From Pseudoxanthomonas sp. z9 (lineage in GTDB: Bacteria; Pseudomonadota; Gammaproteobacteria; Xanthomonadales; Xanthomonadaceae), in NCBI RefSeq assembly GCF_006542425.1, contig NZ_VFID01000002.1, forward strand, positions 1 to 64,000: DNA of 64,000 nucleotides. Direction: 5' to 3'. The translations under genes were made by a program, and so were the position numbers. The notes under the pieces were generated by a model that saw only the letters and a list, made by a program, of their open reading frames with translations, was not told where the DNA came from and searched no databases. Positions 36,832 to 45,093 of the stretch are shown piece after piece; positions within the stretch are counted from its first letter, which is position 1, and each line of letters begins with the position of its first letter.

Positions 36832-38253
36832 TTATCCGGCCCTGGCCAAGGCCGACACGTTACCGCGCCGGCGGTCGCGTGCGGAGGCGATGTCCAGCTG
36901 TTCCCGATACTTGGCGACCGTGCGGCGGGCGATGTGGATGCCCTGGCGGGCCAGCAGGCCGGCAATGGCCTCGTCGGCCAGCGGTTTGTGCGCGGGTTCG
37001 TTCTCGATCAGGCGGCGAACCATCGCGCGCACCGCCGGGCCGGACACGCTCGCGCCCTCCAGGCGGACGGCGAAGAAATGCTTCAGCTCGAAGGTGCCGC
37101 GCGGGGTCTGCATGTACTTGCCGGTGGTGATGCGCGAGACGGTGGATTCGTGCATGCCGATTTCGTCGGCGATTTCCTTCAGGGTCAGCGGCGCCATCGC
37201 CTCGTCGCCATGGGCGAGGAAGCCGGCCTGGCGTTCGACGATGGCGCGGGCGGTGCGCAGCAAGGTCTCGTAGCGCATCGACAGGCCGCGGGTCAGCCAG
37301 CGCGCTTCCTGCAGCAACTCGCGCAGGCGGCGTGCGCCGTCGCCCTGTTCGGCCTTCGGATCCAACTGGTCCAGCGCGCGCTCGTGCAGCGGCGACACCG
37401 ACAGGCGCGGGGTGGTGGCCGGGTTCAGCGCGACCCGCCAGGCGCAGTCGGCATGCCAGGCGACCACGTCCGGCACGACGTGGCCGGTAACGGCGGGCAG
37501 CAGGGTTTCGGCCGGACGCGGCTGCAGCGACAGGATCAGGCGGATGCCTTCGCGGATCTGTTCCGGATCCAGGTGCAGGCGGGCGGCGAGTGCGTTTTCA
37601 TCGTGCGCGGCCAGCAGGTCCAGTGCTTCGTCGAGAATGCGGGCGGCGATGTGGCGGGCCGGCACGCGGCCGGGCAGGGTGGCCAACTGCACCCGCAGGC
37701 ATTCGCGCAAGTCGCGCGCGGCCAGGCCGGCGCATTCGCCGTGCAGGATGCGCTGGCGGACGACTTCGGCCGCGGCGGCGGTGATGGCGAAGCGTTCGGC
37801 GGCCTGGGCGGCCAGCGCGTCTGCGTCGGCATCCAGGTAGCCGGCCTCGTCGGTGTGTTCGAGCCAGAACGCGGCCACGGCCAGCGCGGGCGCATCCAGT
37901 TCCAGCGCCAGCGACTGCAGCGCGCGCACTTGCGGGTCGGTGCTGCCACCGTCTTCCAGGCCTTGCAGGCGGTCCTCGTCGCCGTCCTGCCAGCCGCCGC
38001 CGTGCACGTCCCACATCGAGGTTTCGGGCAGTTCGTCGAAGGCGGCGGTTTCCAGCGGGGCGCTGGCGGCATCGCCCTGCTCGCCGACGGCGACGGGCTC
38101 CTCTTCCAGTTCCAGCAGCGGATTGGCGTCCAGCGCGCGGCGGACTTCCATTTCCAGTTGCAGGCCGTCCAGTTGCAGCAGCCGGATCGATTGCAGCAGC
38201 TGCGGCGTGAGGTGCAGTTGCTGGCCGAGCTGCGTGGTGAGTCCCGTCTTCAT
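36832..38253 (-). CDS. rpoN: RNA polymerase sigma-54 factor (RpoN2)
   Basis: 473 aa. Region I glutamine-rich activator-responsive segment (QLGQQLHLTPQLLQSIRLLQ), acidic region II, core-binding region III and the RpoN box ARRTVAKYRE at about 442-451. Next to fleQ and vemR, which marks it as the flagellar RpoN2 paralogue in xanthomonads that have two. Twelve bases before vemR. Confidence 0.95.
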   Translation of the reverse strand: MKTGLTTQLGQQLHLTPQLLQSIRLLQLDGLQLEMEVRRALDANPLLELEEEPVAVGEQGDAASAPLETAAFDELPETSMWDVHGGGWQDGDEDRLQGLEDGGSTDPQVRALQSLALELDAPALAVAAFWLEHTDEAGYLDADADALAAQAAERFAITAAAAEVVRQRILHGECAGLAARDLRECLRVQLATLPGRVPARHIAARILDEALDLLAAHDENALAARLHLDPEQIREGIRLILSLQPRPAETLLPAVTGHVVPDVVAWHADCAWRVALNPATTPRLSVSPLHERALDQLDPKAEQGDGARRLRELLQEARWLTRGLSMRYETLLRTARAIVERQAGFLAHGDEAMAPLTLKEIADEIGMHESTVSRITTGKYMQTPRGTFELKHFFAVRLEGASVSGPAVRAMVRRLIENEPAHKPLADEAIAGLLARQGIHIARRTVAKYREQLDIASARDRRRGNVSALARAG

Positions 38254-38557
38254 CCCCTAATCCCCATTCGCCGCGTTTGCATCGTTGCCCCGATTCGACG
38301 TTCACGTGGATTTCACGTCGTGGGGGAACTTTGCGCCGCGCGCGGCGGAAAAAGAATCAGGGCGTTTCTGGTTATGGTGGGGGTATGCCCGAGGGCGCTG
38401 TCAGGGATTTCCTGACATCGCCGGACTTTGGACGCGATGGGGTGTCGGGTGAATGGCGGGGAGAGCGCCGTCGGGGGCCTTGGGAAGACCTGGCGACGGT
38501 GCGCCGCCGCGGGAACGGCGGACGCCCCCTTGTCTTGCAAGGCCCGGGCCAGAAACC
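38254..38557 (-). other. Intergenic region upstream of rpoN
   Basis: 304 bases without a gene; should hold the rpoN-vemR-fleQ promoter. No clear sigma-54, sigma-28 or sigma-70 box was found. Two close copies of TTCACGT (GTTCACGTG at 38301-38309 and TTTCACGTC at 38312-38320) lie about 50 bases before rpoN and could be a regulator site. A CCGCCG/CGGCGG hairpin near 38511-38530 lies after the next gene's stop but has no U-run. Confidence 0.4.
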
Positions 38558-39190
38558 TCAGGCCAGATCGTTCTGGTGGCGCGCGGCCAGCAGCAGCAGA
38601 TCGTTGGCGCGCCGGCAGCCCAGCGACTCCATCATCCGCGCACGGTGGGTTTCCACGGTCTTGACGCTGATGCCCAGGTGCGCGGCGATTTCCTTGCTGC
38701 TCATGCCGCCGCCCAGCTTGCGCAGGATCTGGCGCTGGCGCGGCGACAGCGCGTCGATGCCGGTCGGCCGCGCCTGGCCGAGCATCGGCGCCAGCATCTT
38801 CGACGACACCTGCGGACTTAGGAACACCTGGCCGGCGGCGGCCGCGCGCAGGGCCAGTTCCAGTTCCATCGGCGCGGCCTCCTTGACCACGAAGCCGGCG
38901 CAGCCGCGATCCAGCGCGCTGCGCACCTGGCCGGGATCGTTGTGCATCGACATGATCACGACCTTGGTCTGCGGCAGCGATTCCTTCAGCGGCTTGAGCA
39001 GATCCAGTCCGCTGCGATCGGGCAGCGACAGGTCCAGCAGGATGACATCGGGCCGGTGGATCGCGGCCATGTCCAGCGCCTGCTGCGCGTCCGAAGCCTC
39101 CGCCACCACGTCCACGTCCGCGATCGACTGGAGCAGGCGGCCGATGCCGGCACGCACCAGGGTATGGTCATCAACGATCAGGACACGCAC
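38558..39190 (-). CDS. NarL/LuxR-type response regulator
   Basis: 210 aa from the GTG at 39190. Receiver domain (VRVLIVDDHTLVRAG, phospho-acceptor Asp in VILLDLSLPDRSG, Lys in GFVVKEA) and a LuxR-type DNA-binding domain (LSPRQRQILRKL, SSKEIAAHLGISVKTVETH). The start is uncertain: no Shine-Dalgarno, and a longer frame could begin at a TTG at 39253. No kinase gene beside it. Its place between fliDST and rpoN2 suggests a role in motility, but the target is unknown. Confidence 0.9.
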   Translation of the reverse strand: MRVLIVDDHTLVRAGIGRLLQSIADVDVVAEASDAQQALDMAAIHRPDVILLDLSLPDRSGLDLLKPLKESLPQTKVVIMSMHNDPGQVRSALDRGCAGFVVKEAAPMELELALRAAAAGQVFLSPQVSSKMLAPMLGQARPTGIDALSPRQRQILRKLGGGMSSKEIAAHLGISVKTVETHRARMMESLGCRRANDLLLLAARHQNDLA

Positions 39191-39389
39191 AGGAGGGGGC
39201 AGGGCTCGGAGGGGAAGTCGGGCCACGATAGCGGCACGTCGGGATCCCGCCAATGTTACTTAAGTGTCGAAGCCGTCAAAGCTTGAAGTTCGTCACACAA
39301 GCTTGTCCCCGCGCGACGGGTTTCCGTCAGCGCGCCCGTTGTCCGTGCGGCCGGCAGTCGTTCGCAGACGAGAGCGAGGGTGATGAACC

Positions 39390-39980
39390 TCAGTCGGCCT
39401 GGCGCGCCATCAGCCGCGCTTCGGCGATCTGGCGGCGGTGCAGCCGGAACAGGTGCCGCTCCAGGGCGTCGGCCAGGCCGGCGCCGAGCGGTGCGAAGCG
39501 CAGCCACAGGTGATGCTGGCCGTCGGCGGTGGTGGATGTCGCCAGCACCCGTGCCGGCAGTTCGATGTAATCGCTCAGCCAACTGGCCGGTTCGATCAGC
39601 GCCGTCGCAGCTTCGCCCTGGCCGATCGCGAAAGGCTCGGCGGCGTCCAGGCGCAAGCCCAGGTGCGACCAGCGCAGCCCGCGCAGGGGCAGGGCGTCGT
39701 CGCGCTGGCGCGCCAGCTTGCCGACCAGGTTCATCAGCAGGTCGACCTTGGCTTCCAGGCGCTGGAACGAGATCGACGGCTCGCCCTTGCGATCGTCGGT
39801 GTCGTCTCCGCGCGCGTCCTCGGCGATCGCCAGTGCGTGCAGCAGCGATTCGGCCGCGGCCGGCGGCTGGCGCGCCTCGCCGGCGCGGAATCCCGCCGGC
39901 AGCCAGGCTTCGCAGGTCAGGGCGTCGCCAAACAGTTCGGTTTCCGCCGGATGGCTCAGCAGGGGCACGCGCGTGGGCAT
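39390..39980 (-). CDS. PilZ-like domain protein downstream of fliT
   Basis: 196 aa. The region around residues 75-180 (FQRLEAKVDLLMNLVGKLAR, then LRGLRWSHLGLRLD) resembles atypical PilZ proteins of xanthomonads. The RxxxR and D/NxSxxG residues needed for c-di-GMP binding are not clear, so binding is doubtful. Last gene of fliD-fliS-fliT-pilZ, three bases after fliT. Possible roles are a flagellar brake or an assembly partner. Confidence 0.65.
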   Translation of the reverse strand: MPTRVPLLSHPAETELFGDALTCEAWLPAGFRAGEARQPPAAAESLLHALAIAEDARGDDTDDRKGEPSISFQRLEAKVDLLMNLVGKLARQRDDALPLRGLRWSHLGLRLDAAEPFAIGQGEAATALIEPASWLSDYIELPARVLATSTTADGQHHLWLRFAPLGAGLADALERHLFRLHRRQIAEARLMARQAD

Positions 39981-39983
39981 GGC

Positions 39984-40286
39984 TCAGGCTCCCGGTGTCG
40001 ACAGGTAGGCACGCGCGGCGCGCTCGGCCTGCTGCGACTCGCGCAGCTTGCGCGCGGCCGCGTCGCGGGCGTCGCGCAGGCGGTCCTGCAACTGCAACTG
40101 CGCATACAGCAGGTTGGACAGCGCGTCGGTGCCGGTATCGCGGCCCTGCGCGGCCTGCATGAAATCGCGGACATCGCGGTCATGCTGGTCCAGCAGGCCC
40201 TGCACGGTGTCCAGGTCGCCGTTCTGCAGGCCGTCGTGCATGGCCTGCAATTGCGCGAACAGGGCGTCCATCGACACCGCGGTCAT
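39984..40286 (-). CDS. fliT: FliT-like flagellar export chaperone
   Basis: 100 aa, all helical, charged and Gln-rich. Sequence similarity to FliT is weak by eye; the call rests on size, helix content and position directly after fliS (one base gap). FliT escorts the cap protein FliD. Confidence 0.7.
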   Translation of the reverse strand: MTAVSMDALFAQLQAMHDGLQNGDLDTVQGLLDQHDRDVRDFMQAAQGRDTGTDALSNLLYAQLQLQDRLRDARDAAARKLRESQQAERAARAYLSTPGA

Positions 40287-40287
40287 C

Positions 40288-40704
40288 TCAGGCCCCCTGG
40301 ACCACGGCCGGGCGCTGCCGCTGCTCGGCGGGAATGGCGTTCCAGGCCGACTCGATTTCGCCGAGCAGTTCCAGCGATTCGCGCAATGCGGCCGCGTCGT
40401 TGTGCAGGTTGGCCTCGATCAGGCGGCCCTGCAGGTAGTCGTACAGCGCCGACAGGCTGCCGGCGATTTCGCCGCCGGCCTCGTGATCCAGCGAACCATT
40501 GAGATGGCCGATGATCGCGCAGACCTCGCCGATGGCCTTGCCCTTGCGAGCCAGGTCGCCGTGCTCCACGCAGGCCTCCGCCAGCCGGATGCGATCGCAG
40601 GCACCGGCCAGCAACAAGGCGACCAGGCGGTGCGGATCGGCTTCCATCACGGCGCTGCTGATGCCCGTGTTGCGGTACTGCGCGGCGTAAGAATGGGCTG
40701 ACAT
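40288..40704 (-). CDS. fliS: Flagellin export chaperone FliS
   Basis: 138 aa, four-helix chaperone that holds flagellin monomers. Typical N-terminus YAAQYRNTGISSAVMEADPH, then LVALLLAGACDRIRLAEA and ALYDYLQGRLIEANLHND. AGGAGAGAG ribosome site before the ATG. Forty-four bases after fliD. Confidence 0.95.
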   Translation of the reverse strand: MSAHSYAAQYRNTGISSAVMEADPHRLVALLLAGACDRIRLAEACVEHGDLARKGKAIGEVCAIIGHLNGSLDHEAGGEIAGSLSALYDYLQGRLIEANLHNDAAALRESLELLGEIESAWNAIPAEQRQRPAVVQGA

Positions 40705-40748
40705 TCCTTCTCTCTCCTGTCTCCCGCGGAACCCCCGCGGATGTGGCC

Positions 40749-42107
40749 TTACTGCGAGGCCAGTGCGGCAAGCTGCTGCGAAAGGTACGAACTGGTGCTG
40801 TTCATGCGCGACATCATGTTGTCCAGCGCCACGAACTGCGCCTTGTAGCGATTGCCGACCGATTCCATGCGCGCATCCAGCGCCTTGCGCTGGTTGCCGA
40901 TGTCCTTGATCTGGGCGTTCAGGCCATCGGTGCGGCGGGTGAGCGAGCCTTCCTTGCCGATGTAGGTGGCCACGGTCGCCTGCAGCTTGCCGGCGAACCC
41001 GTTGTCGCCGGTGAAGGCGGCGCGCACCTTTTCCGGATTCGATGTCATCAGCGCGTCGAACTTGGTCGCATCCAGGGTCAAGGTGCCGTCCGAAGCCGGA
41101 TAGCCCTTGGTCTGCAGGCCCAGGGTCTTGGCATCCAGGCCCTGCTGGGCGAGGTTGCCCAGCAGATCACCCAGTACGCCGCGCAGTTGGCCGGCGATGC
41201 CGCGCATCTGCGCGTCGCCGGTCAGCGCCGACGGCGTGTCCGTGCCGGCGTCGTACTTGGTCGAGCTGTTGATGGCGGTGATCGCGGCGTTGTACGCGGT
41301 CACGAAGTCCTGCACCAGCTTGCGGCTGGCGGCCACGTCGCTGGAGATGGAGACGGTGCTGGTGCCCTTGGTCTTCAGATCCAGGGTCAGTCCGGGCACG
41401 GCATCGGTGATCTTGTTGCTGCTGGCGGTCACGGTCAGGCCGTCGATGGAGACCCGCGCATCCGCGGCGGGAGTTCGTTCGACCATGCTGTTGACCAGGT
41501 TCTGCAGGTCCGCGCCGCCTTCGCCGAAGGCCAGCGAGATGCCGTTGGCGACGCCGGGCTTGTCCGAGGCCACCGACAGGAACAGGCCGTCGTTGGAGGT
41601 GATCACGCTGGCCTGCACGCCCTTGCTGCGCGCGGCGTCGTTGATCGCGCTGCGCACGTCGACCAGGCGGGCACCTTCGGCGATGTCGATGTCGAGCGTC
41701 TCGCCGCCCACCGTCAGCGTCAGTTTGCCGGCACCGAAGGTCTGTTCGGCCGAAACGGGCTGGTCGGCGGTCCACTTGTTGGCGGTGGCCAGGTCCAGCA
41801 CTTCGATCCGGTACTCGCCGCTGGGCGTGCCCTTGCCGGCGATCGCGCCCAGCACGGTTTCGGTGCCGACCTTGCTGGTGCGGCTGTCGAAGGCATCAGC
41901 CGCCTTGAGCGCCTTCAGCGCGGTTTCCAGCGTGCTGAAGGCCGAGCTGACCGTGCCCAGCGCGGAGACCTTGAACTTGGCGCTCGACTCGATGCGGTTG
42001 AGGCGGGCGTCGGCGGGCTTGCGGTCCGCTGCCACCAGCTTCTCCACCATGCCGGTGATGTCCAGGCCGGAGCCGACACCACCATAACCGAGCGAGTAGT
42101 CTGCCAT
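40749..42107 (-). CDS. fliD: Flagellar filament cap protein FliD
   Basis: 452 aa. N-terminal D0/D1 region (GVGSGLDITGMVEKLVAADR) and C-terminal coiled coil (MSRMNSTSSYLSQQLAALAS) are conserved; the middle is variable as usual. ATG at 42107 has AGGAGAT five bases upstream; a longer upstream frame is rejected because it crosses the promoters. Two promoters (sigma-28 at 42194-42220, sigma-54 at 42294-42309) precede it. Confidence 0.95.
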   Translation of the reverse strand: MADYSLGYGGVGSGLDITGMVEKLVAADRKPADARLNRIESSAKFKVSALGTVSSAFSTLETALKALKAADAFDSRTSKVGTETVLGAIAGKGTPSGEYRIEVLDLATANKWTADQPVSAEQTFGAGKLTLTVGGETLDIDIAEGARLVDVRSAINDAARSKGVQASVITSNDGLFLSVASDKPGVANGISLAFGEGGADLQNLVNSMVERTPAADARVSIDGLTVTASSNKITDAVPGLTLDLKTKGTSTVSISSDVAASRKLVQDFVTAYNAAITAINSSTKYDAGTDTPSALTGDAQMRGIAGQLRGVLGDLLGNLAQQGLDAKTLGLQTKGYPASDGTLTLDATKFDALMTSNPEKVRAAFTGDNGFAGKLQATVATYIGKEGSLTRRTDGLNAQIKDIGNQRKALDARMESVGNRYKAQFVALDNMMSRMNSTSSYLSQQLAALASQ

Positions 42108-42193
42108 CGAGGATCTCCTGTCGTGCCCGTTCCGGAACGGGCGTCGGGGCGACCCTGGCATCCCTGATGGATGGCGGTGTCGCCCGTGTAGTG

Positions 42194-42220
42194 GTAGCGG
42201 CCTCCGGAGGCCGATCTTTA
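42194..42220 (-). promoter_or_regulatory. Sigma-28 promoter of fliD with palindromic spacer
   Basis: Minus strand TAAAGATC, 11-base spacer, GCCGCTAC. A perfect 16-base palindrome CGGCCTCCGGAGGCCG (42198-42213) covers most of the -10 element and the spacer. Confidence 0.68.
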
Positions 42221-42293
42221 GCCCGCATTTCTCCGTCTCCCGCCGCCGGCGCTTGAGCCCCGGTCGGCGAGAAATGCGGGACGACCGGTCTGA

Positions 42294-42309
42294 TGCAGGA
42301 TTTGTGCCA
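42294..42309 (-). promoter_or_regulatory. Sigma-54 promoter upstream of fliD
   Basis: Minus strand TGGCACAAATCCTGCA; correct GG-GC spacing and strong -24 half. Expected leader to fliD about 175 bases. Confidence 0.7.
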
Positions 42310-42315
42310 GTGGAG

Positions 42316-42384
42316 CCGGGATTCGTGATTCGGGATTGGCGATCAGTGCTTTTGCCAATCCCGAATCCCCTATCTCGAATCCCC
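42316..42384 (-). repeat. Heptad hairpin element between flagellin 3 terminator and fliD promoters
   Basis: Compact copy (69 bases): GGGGATTCGAGATAGGGGAT on the minus strand follows the terminator. Its inverted C-rich arm (+ strand 42316-42342) ends next to the sigma-54 promoter. Confidence 0.75.
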
Positions 42385-42420
42385 AAAAAAAGAAACCCCT
42401 CCCGTTTCCGGAAGGGGTTT
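42385..42420 (-). terminator. Rho-independent terminator of flagellin 3
   Basis: Minus strand AAACCCCTTCC-loop-GGAGGGGTTT followed by CTTTTTTTT; 77 bases after the flagellin stop. The remaining part of the 390-base gap 42108-42497 holds the fliD promoters and a heptad element. Confidence 0.9.
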
Positions 42421-42497
42421 GGGTACTGCCAAGACGGAGGGAGACGAATCCGTCCGTATGCGACAGGAAGCTGAAACAGTGGAGCGGTGGGAACCGA

Positions 42498-43703
42498 TCA
42501 GCGCAGCAGGCTGAGCACGTTCTGCGGCACCTGGTTGGCCTGGGCCAGCATGGCCGTACCGGCCTGCTGCAGGATCTGGGTGCGGGTCAGTTCGGCGGTT
42601 TCCTTGGCGAAGTCGGTGTCGCGGATGCGGCTGCGCGAGGCGGCCAGATTTTCCGAGCTGGTCTGCAGGTTGGCGACCACCGAGGTGAAGCGGTTCTGGA
42701 TGGCACCCAGGTCGGCGCGCGCGCTGTTGACCGAGGTCAGCGCCTTGTCGACGATTTCCAGCGCCTGCTGCGCACCCTTGAAGCCCGAGATGTCCAGGGC
42801 CGACACGAAGGTGTTGGTGGCGGTGGTGGTGGCGGCGGTCTTGGCCGTGTAGGTCTGGCCGGAGTCGGCCGCGTTCACGCCGGTCCAGGTGCCGACCGTG
42901 GCGGTGATCGCCTTGAACGAACCGTCGGTGTTGGTGCTGTCCTTGACCGAGGTCAGGGTGACGCCGGTGGTGCCGTTGACCTCGGCGTAGACGCCGGTCT
43001 CGCCCATCTTGGCGTTGATCGCGGTGACCAGCGCGCTGCGCGCGGCGGCGGCGGTTTCCGCGCCGGTGGCGCCCTGGGCCACGTTGACCTCGTCGATGCT
43101 CACGCCGTTGACCTTCAGGCCGGTGACCTTGACCGCCGCGTTGGTGGTCAGGTCGGCCAGGGTCAGGGCGTTGGAGTCGAACTTGGCGCCGCCCAGCGCG
43201 TCGGCCTTGGCGTTGACGACCTTGTCGATGGCGATGGCCTGGCCGGCATTGGCGCCGACCTGGAACAACTGGCTGGAGAACGAGCCGTCCAGCAGCTTGG
43301 TGCCGTTGAAGTCGGCCTGCTTGGCGACGCGATCGATTTCCGCGGCCAGCTGCTTGACTTCGGCGTTCAGCGCGGCGCGGTCGGAACCGGAGTTCGACGC
43401 GTTGGCCGACTGCACGGCCAGTTCGCGGATGCGCTGCAGGTTGTTGCCGATTTCGGTCAGCGAACCTTCCGCGACCTGGGCCAGCGAGATGCCGTCGTTG
43501 GCGTTGCGCACGGCCACGTCCAGGCCGCGGATCTGGGTGCTGAAGCGCTCGGAGATGGCCAGGCCGGCGGCGTCGTCGCGGGCGCTGTTGATGCGCAGGC
43601 CGGAAGACAGCCGCTGGATGGTGGTGGCCAGCGAGGACCCGCTGGTGCCCAGGTTGCGCTGGGCGTTCAACGAGATCGTATTGGTGTTGATGACTTGTGC
43701 CAT
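42498..43703 (-). CDS. fliC: Flagellin 3 (FliC family)
   Basis: 401 aa filament subunit. N-terminal D0/D1 (MAQVINTNTISLNAQRNLGT, IQRLSSGLRINSARDDAAG) and C-terminal D1/D0 (ILQQAGTAMLAQANQVPQNV, LSLLR) are almost identical to the other two flagellins. Residues about 165-300 differ. AAAGGA ribosome site. No promoter in the 93 bases upstream, so it may depend on read-through from flagellin 2. Confidence 0.95.
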   Translation of the reverse strand: MAQVINTNTISLNAQRNLGTSGSSLATTIQRLSSGLRINSARDDAAGLAISERFSTQIRGLDVAVRNANDGISLAQVAEGSLTEIGNNLQRIRELAVQSANASNSGSDRAALNAEVKQLAAEIDRVAKQADFNGTKLLDGSFSSQLFQVGANAGQAIAIDKVVNAKADALGGAKFDSNALTLADLTTNAAVKVTGLKVNGVSIDEVNVAQGATGAETAAAARSALVTAINAKMGETGVYAEVNGTTGVTLTSVKDSTNTDGSFKAITATVGTWTGVNAADSGQTYTAKTAATTTATNTFVSALDISGFKGAQQALEIVDKALTSVNSARADLGAIQNRFTSVVANLQTSSENLAASRSRIRDTDFAKETAELTRTQILQQAGTAMLAQANQVPQNVLSLLR

Positions 43704-43749
43704 GAGAGGTTTCCTTTGGCGTTGATGCGAAGGGCGAAAGTGGTGCCTG

Positions 43750-43782
43750 GCCGGGGCGGACGGGGAAAGAGTCCGCCCCGGC
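43750..43782. repeat. Perfect 12-bp hairpin between flagellins 2 and 3
   Basis: GCCGGGGCGGAC and its exact reverse complement separated by nine bases. On the flagellin strand no U-run follows, so it is a poor terminator there; it may limit read-through or protect mRNA ends. Confidence 0.75.
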
Positions 43783-43796
43783 TTTGTTCTCCGTGA

Positions 43797-45014
43797 TTAG
43801 CGGAGCAGGCTGAGGACGTTCTGCGGCACCTGGTTGGCCTGGGCCAGCATGGCCGTGCCGGCCTGCTGCAGGATCTGGGTGCGGGTCAGTTCGGCGGTTT
43901 CCTTGGCGAAGTCGGTGTCGCGGATGCGGCTGCGCGAGGCGGCCAGGTTTTCCGAGCTGGTCTGCAGGTTGGCGACCACCGAGGTGAAGCGGTTCTGGAT
44001 GGCACCCAGGTCGGCGCGCGCGCTGTTGACCGAGGTCAGCGCCTTGTCGACGATCTGCAGCGCCTTCTGCGCGCCGGAGAAGGTGGAGATGTCCAGGTCG
44101 TCCACGAACTTGGCGTCGGTGGCGGCGATGGCGGTGTTGGTCAGGGTGCCGCCGGCCAGCGTGCTGGTGATCTGGTCGCCGACCTTGCCTTCCTTCCAGG
44201 ACGAGAACGAGACCGCACCGGTGGTGGTGTTCACTTCCGCGGTGATGCCGGTATCGCCGGTCTTGGCGTTCACGGCCGCGGCGATCGCCGTGCCCTTGGC
44301 GACCTGGCTGGCCGTGGCCGCTTCGGCCGCGGTCGCGTAGGTGGCGCCGGACGCGGCGATGTCGATGGCCGCGAAGCTGGTGGTGGTGCCACCGTTGGTG
44401 ACCGTGAACGCGGCGATGGTGCCGGCGTCATAGCTGTACGGGCCGGCGCCGGCGGTGGTGCTGGCGTTGGCGGTGAAGCTGGCTTGGGCGAACATCGAAC
44501 CACCCAGTGCTTCGGCCTTGGCGTTGACGACCTTGTCGATGGCGATGGCCTGGCCGGCATTGGCGCCGACCTGGAACAGCTGGCTGGAGAACGAACCGTC
44601 CAGCAGCTTGCTGCCGTTGAAATCAGCCTGCTTGGCGACGCGGTCGATTTCCGAGGTCAGCTGCTTGACTTCGGCGTTCAGCGCGGCGCGATCCGACGAC
44701 GAGTTGGTCGCGTTGGCGGACTGCACGGCCAGCTCGCGGATGCGCTGCAGGTTGTTGCCGATTTCGGTCAGCGAGCCTTCCGCGACCTGGGCCAGCGAGA
44801 TGCCGTCGTTGGCATTGCGCACGGCCACGTCCAGGCCCCGGATCTGGGTGCTGAAGCGTTCCGAGATGGCCAGGCCGGCGGCGTCGTCCTTGGCGCTGTT
44901 GATGCGCAGGCCGGAAGACAGCCGCTGGATGGTGGTGGCCAACGAGGATCCGCTGGTGCCCAGGTTGCGCTGGGCGTTCAGCGAAATCGTGTTGGTGTTG
45001 ATCACTTGTGCCAT
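43797..45014 (-). CDS. fliC: Flagellin 2 (FliC family)
   Basis: 405 aa. Same conserved ends as its neighbours; the central part (about 170-310) is Ala/Thr/Gly-rich and different. AAGGAG ribosome site before the ATG at 45014. The upstream gap of 79 bases has no sigma-28 or sigma-54 site. Confidence 0.95.
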   Translation of the reverse strand: MAQVINTNTISLNAQRNLGTSGSSLATTIQRLSSGLRINSAKDDAAGLAISERFSTQIRGLDVAVRNANDGISLAQVAEGSLTEIGNNLQRIRELAVQSANATNSSSDRAALNAEVKQLTSEIDRVAKQADFNGSKLLDGSFSSQLFQVGANAGQAIAIDKVVNAKAEALGGSMFAQASFTANASTTAGAGPYSYDAGTIAAFTVTNGGTTTSFAAIDIAASGATYATAAEAATASQVAKGTAIAAAVNAKTGDTGITAEVNTTTGAVSFSSWKEGKVGDQITSTLAGGTLTNTAIAATDAKFVDDLDISTFSGAQKALQIVDKALTSVNSARADLGAIQNRFTSVVANLQTSSENLAASRSRIRDTDFAKETAELTRTQILQQAGTAMLAQANQVPQNVLSLLR

Positions 45015-45093
45015 GAGTTCGACTCCTTGGGCGTTCTCTGCACGGGGAACGAGTTTTCAACGATTCCCCGCCGTGCCATCGGGGACGCGAGGG

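Noticed and set aside
39279-39304. AAGCTTG...CAAGCTT inverted repeat before the NarL-type regulator
   Set aside because: Only seven-base arms with a 12-base gap; could be chance, no independent support.
43750-43782. 12-bp perfect hairpin as the terminator of flagellin 2
   Set aside because: On the flagellin strand no U-run follows, so I list it as a hairpin of unknown role.
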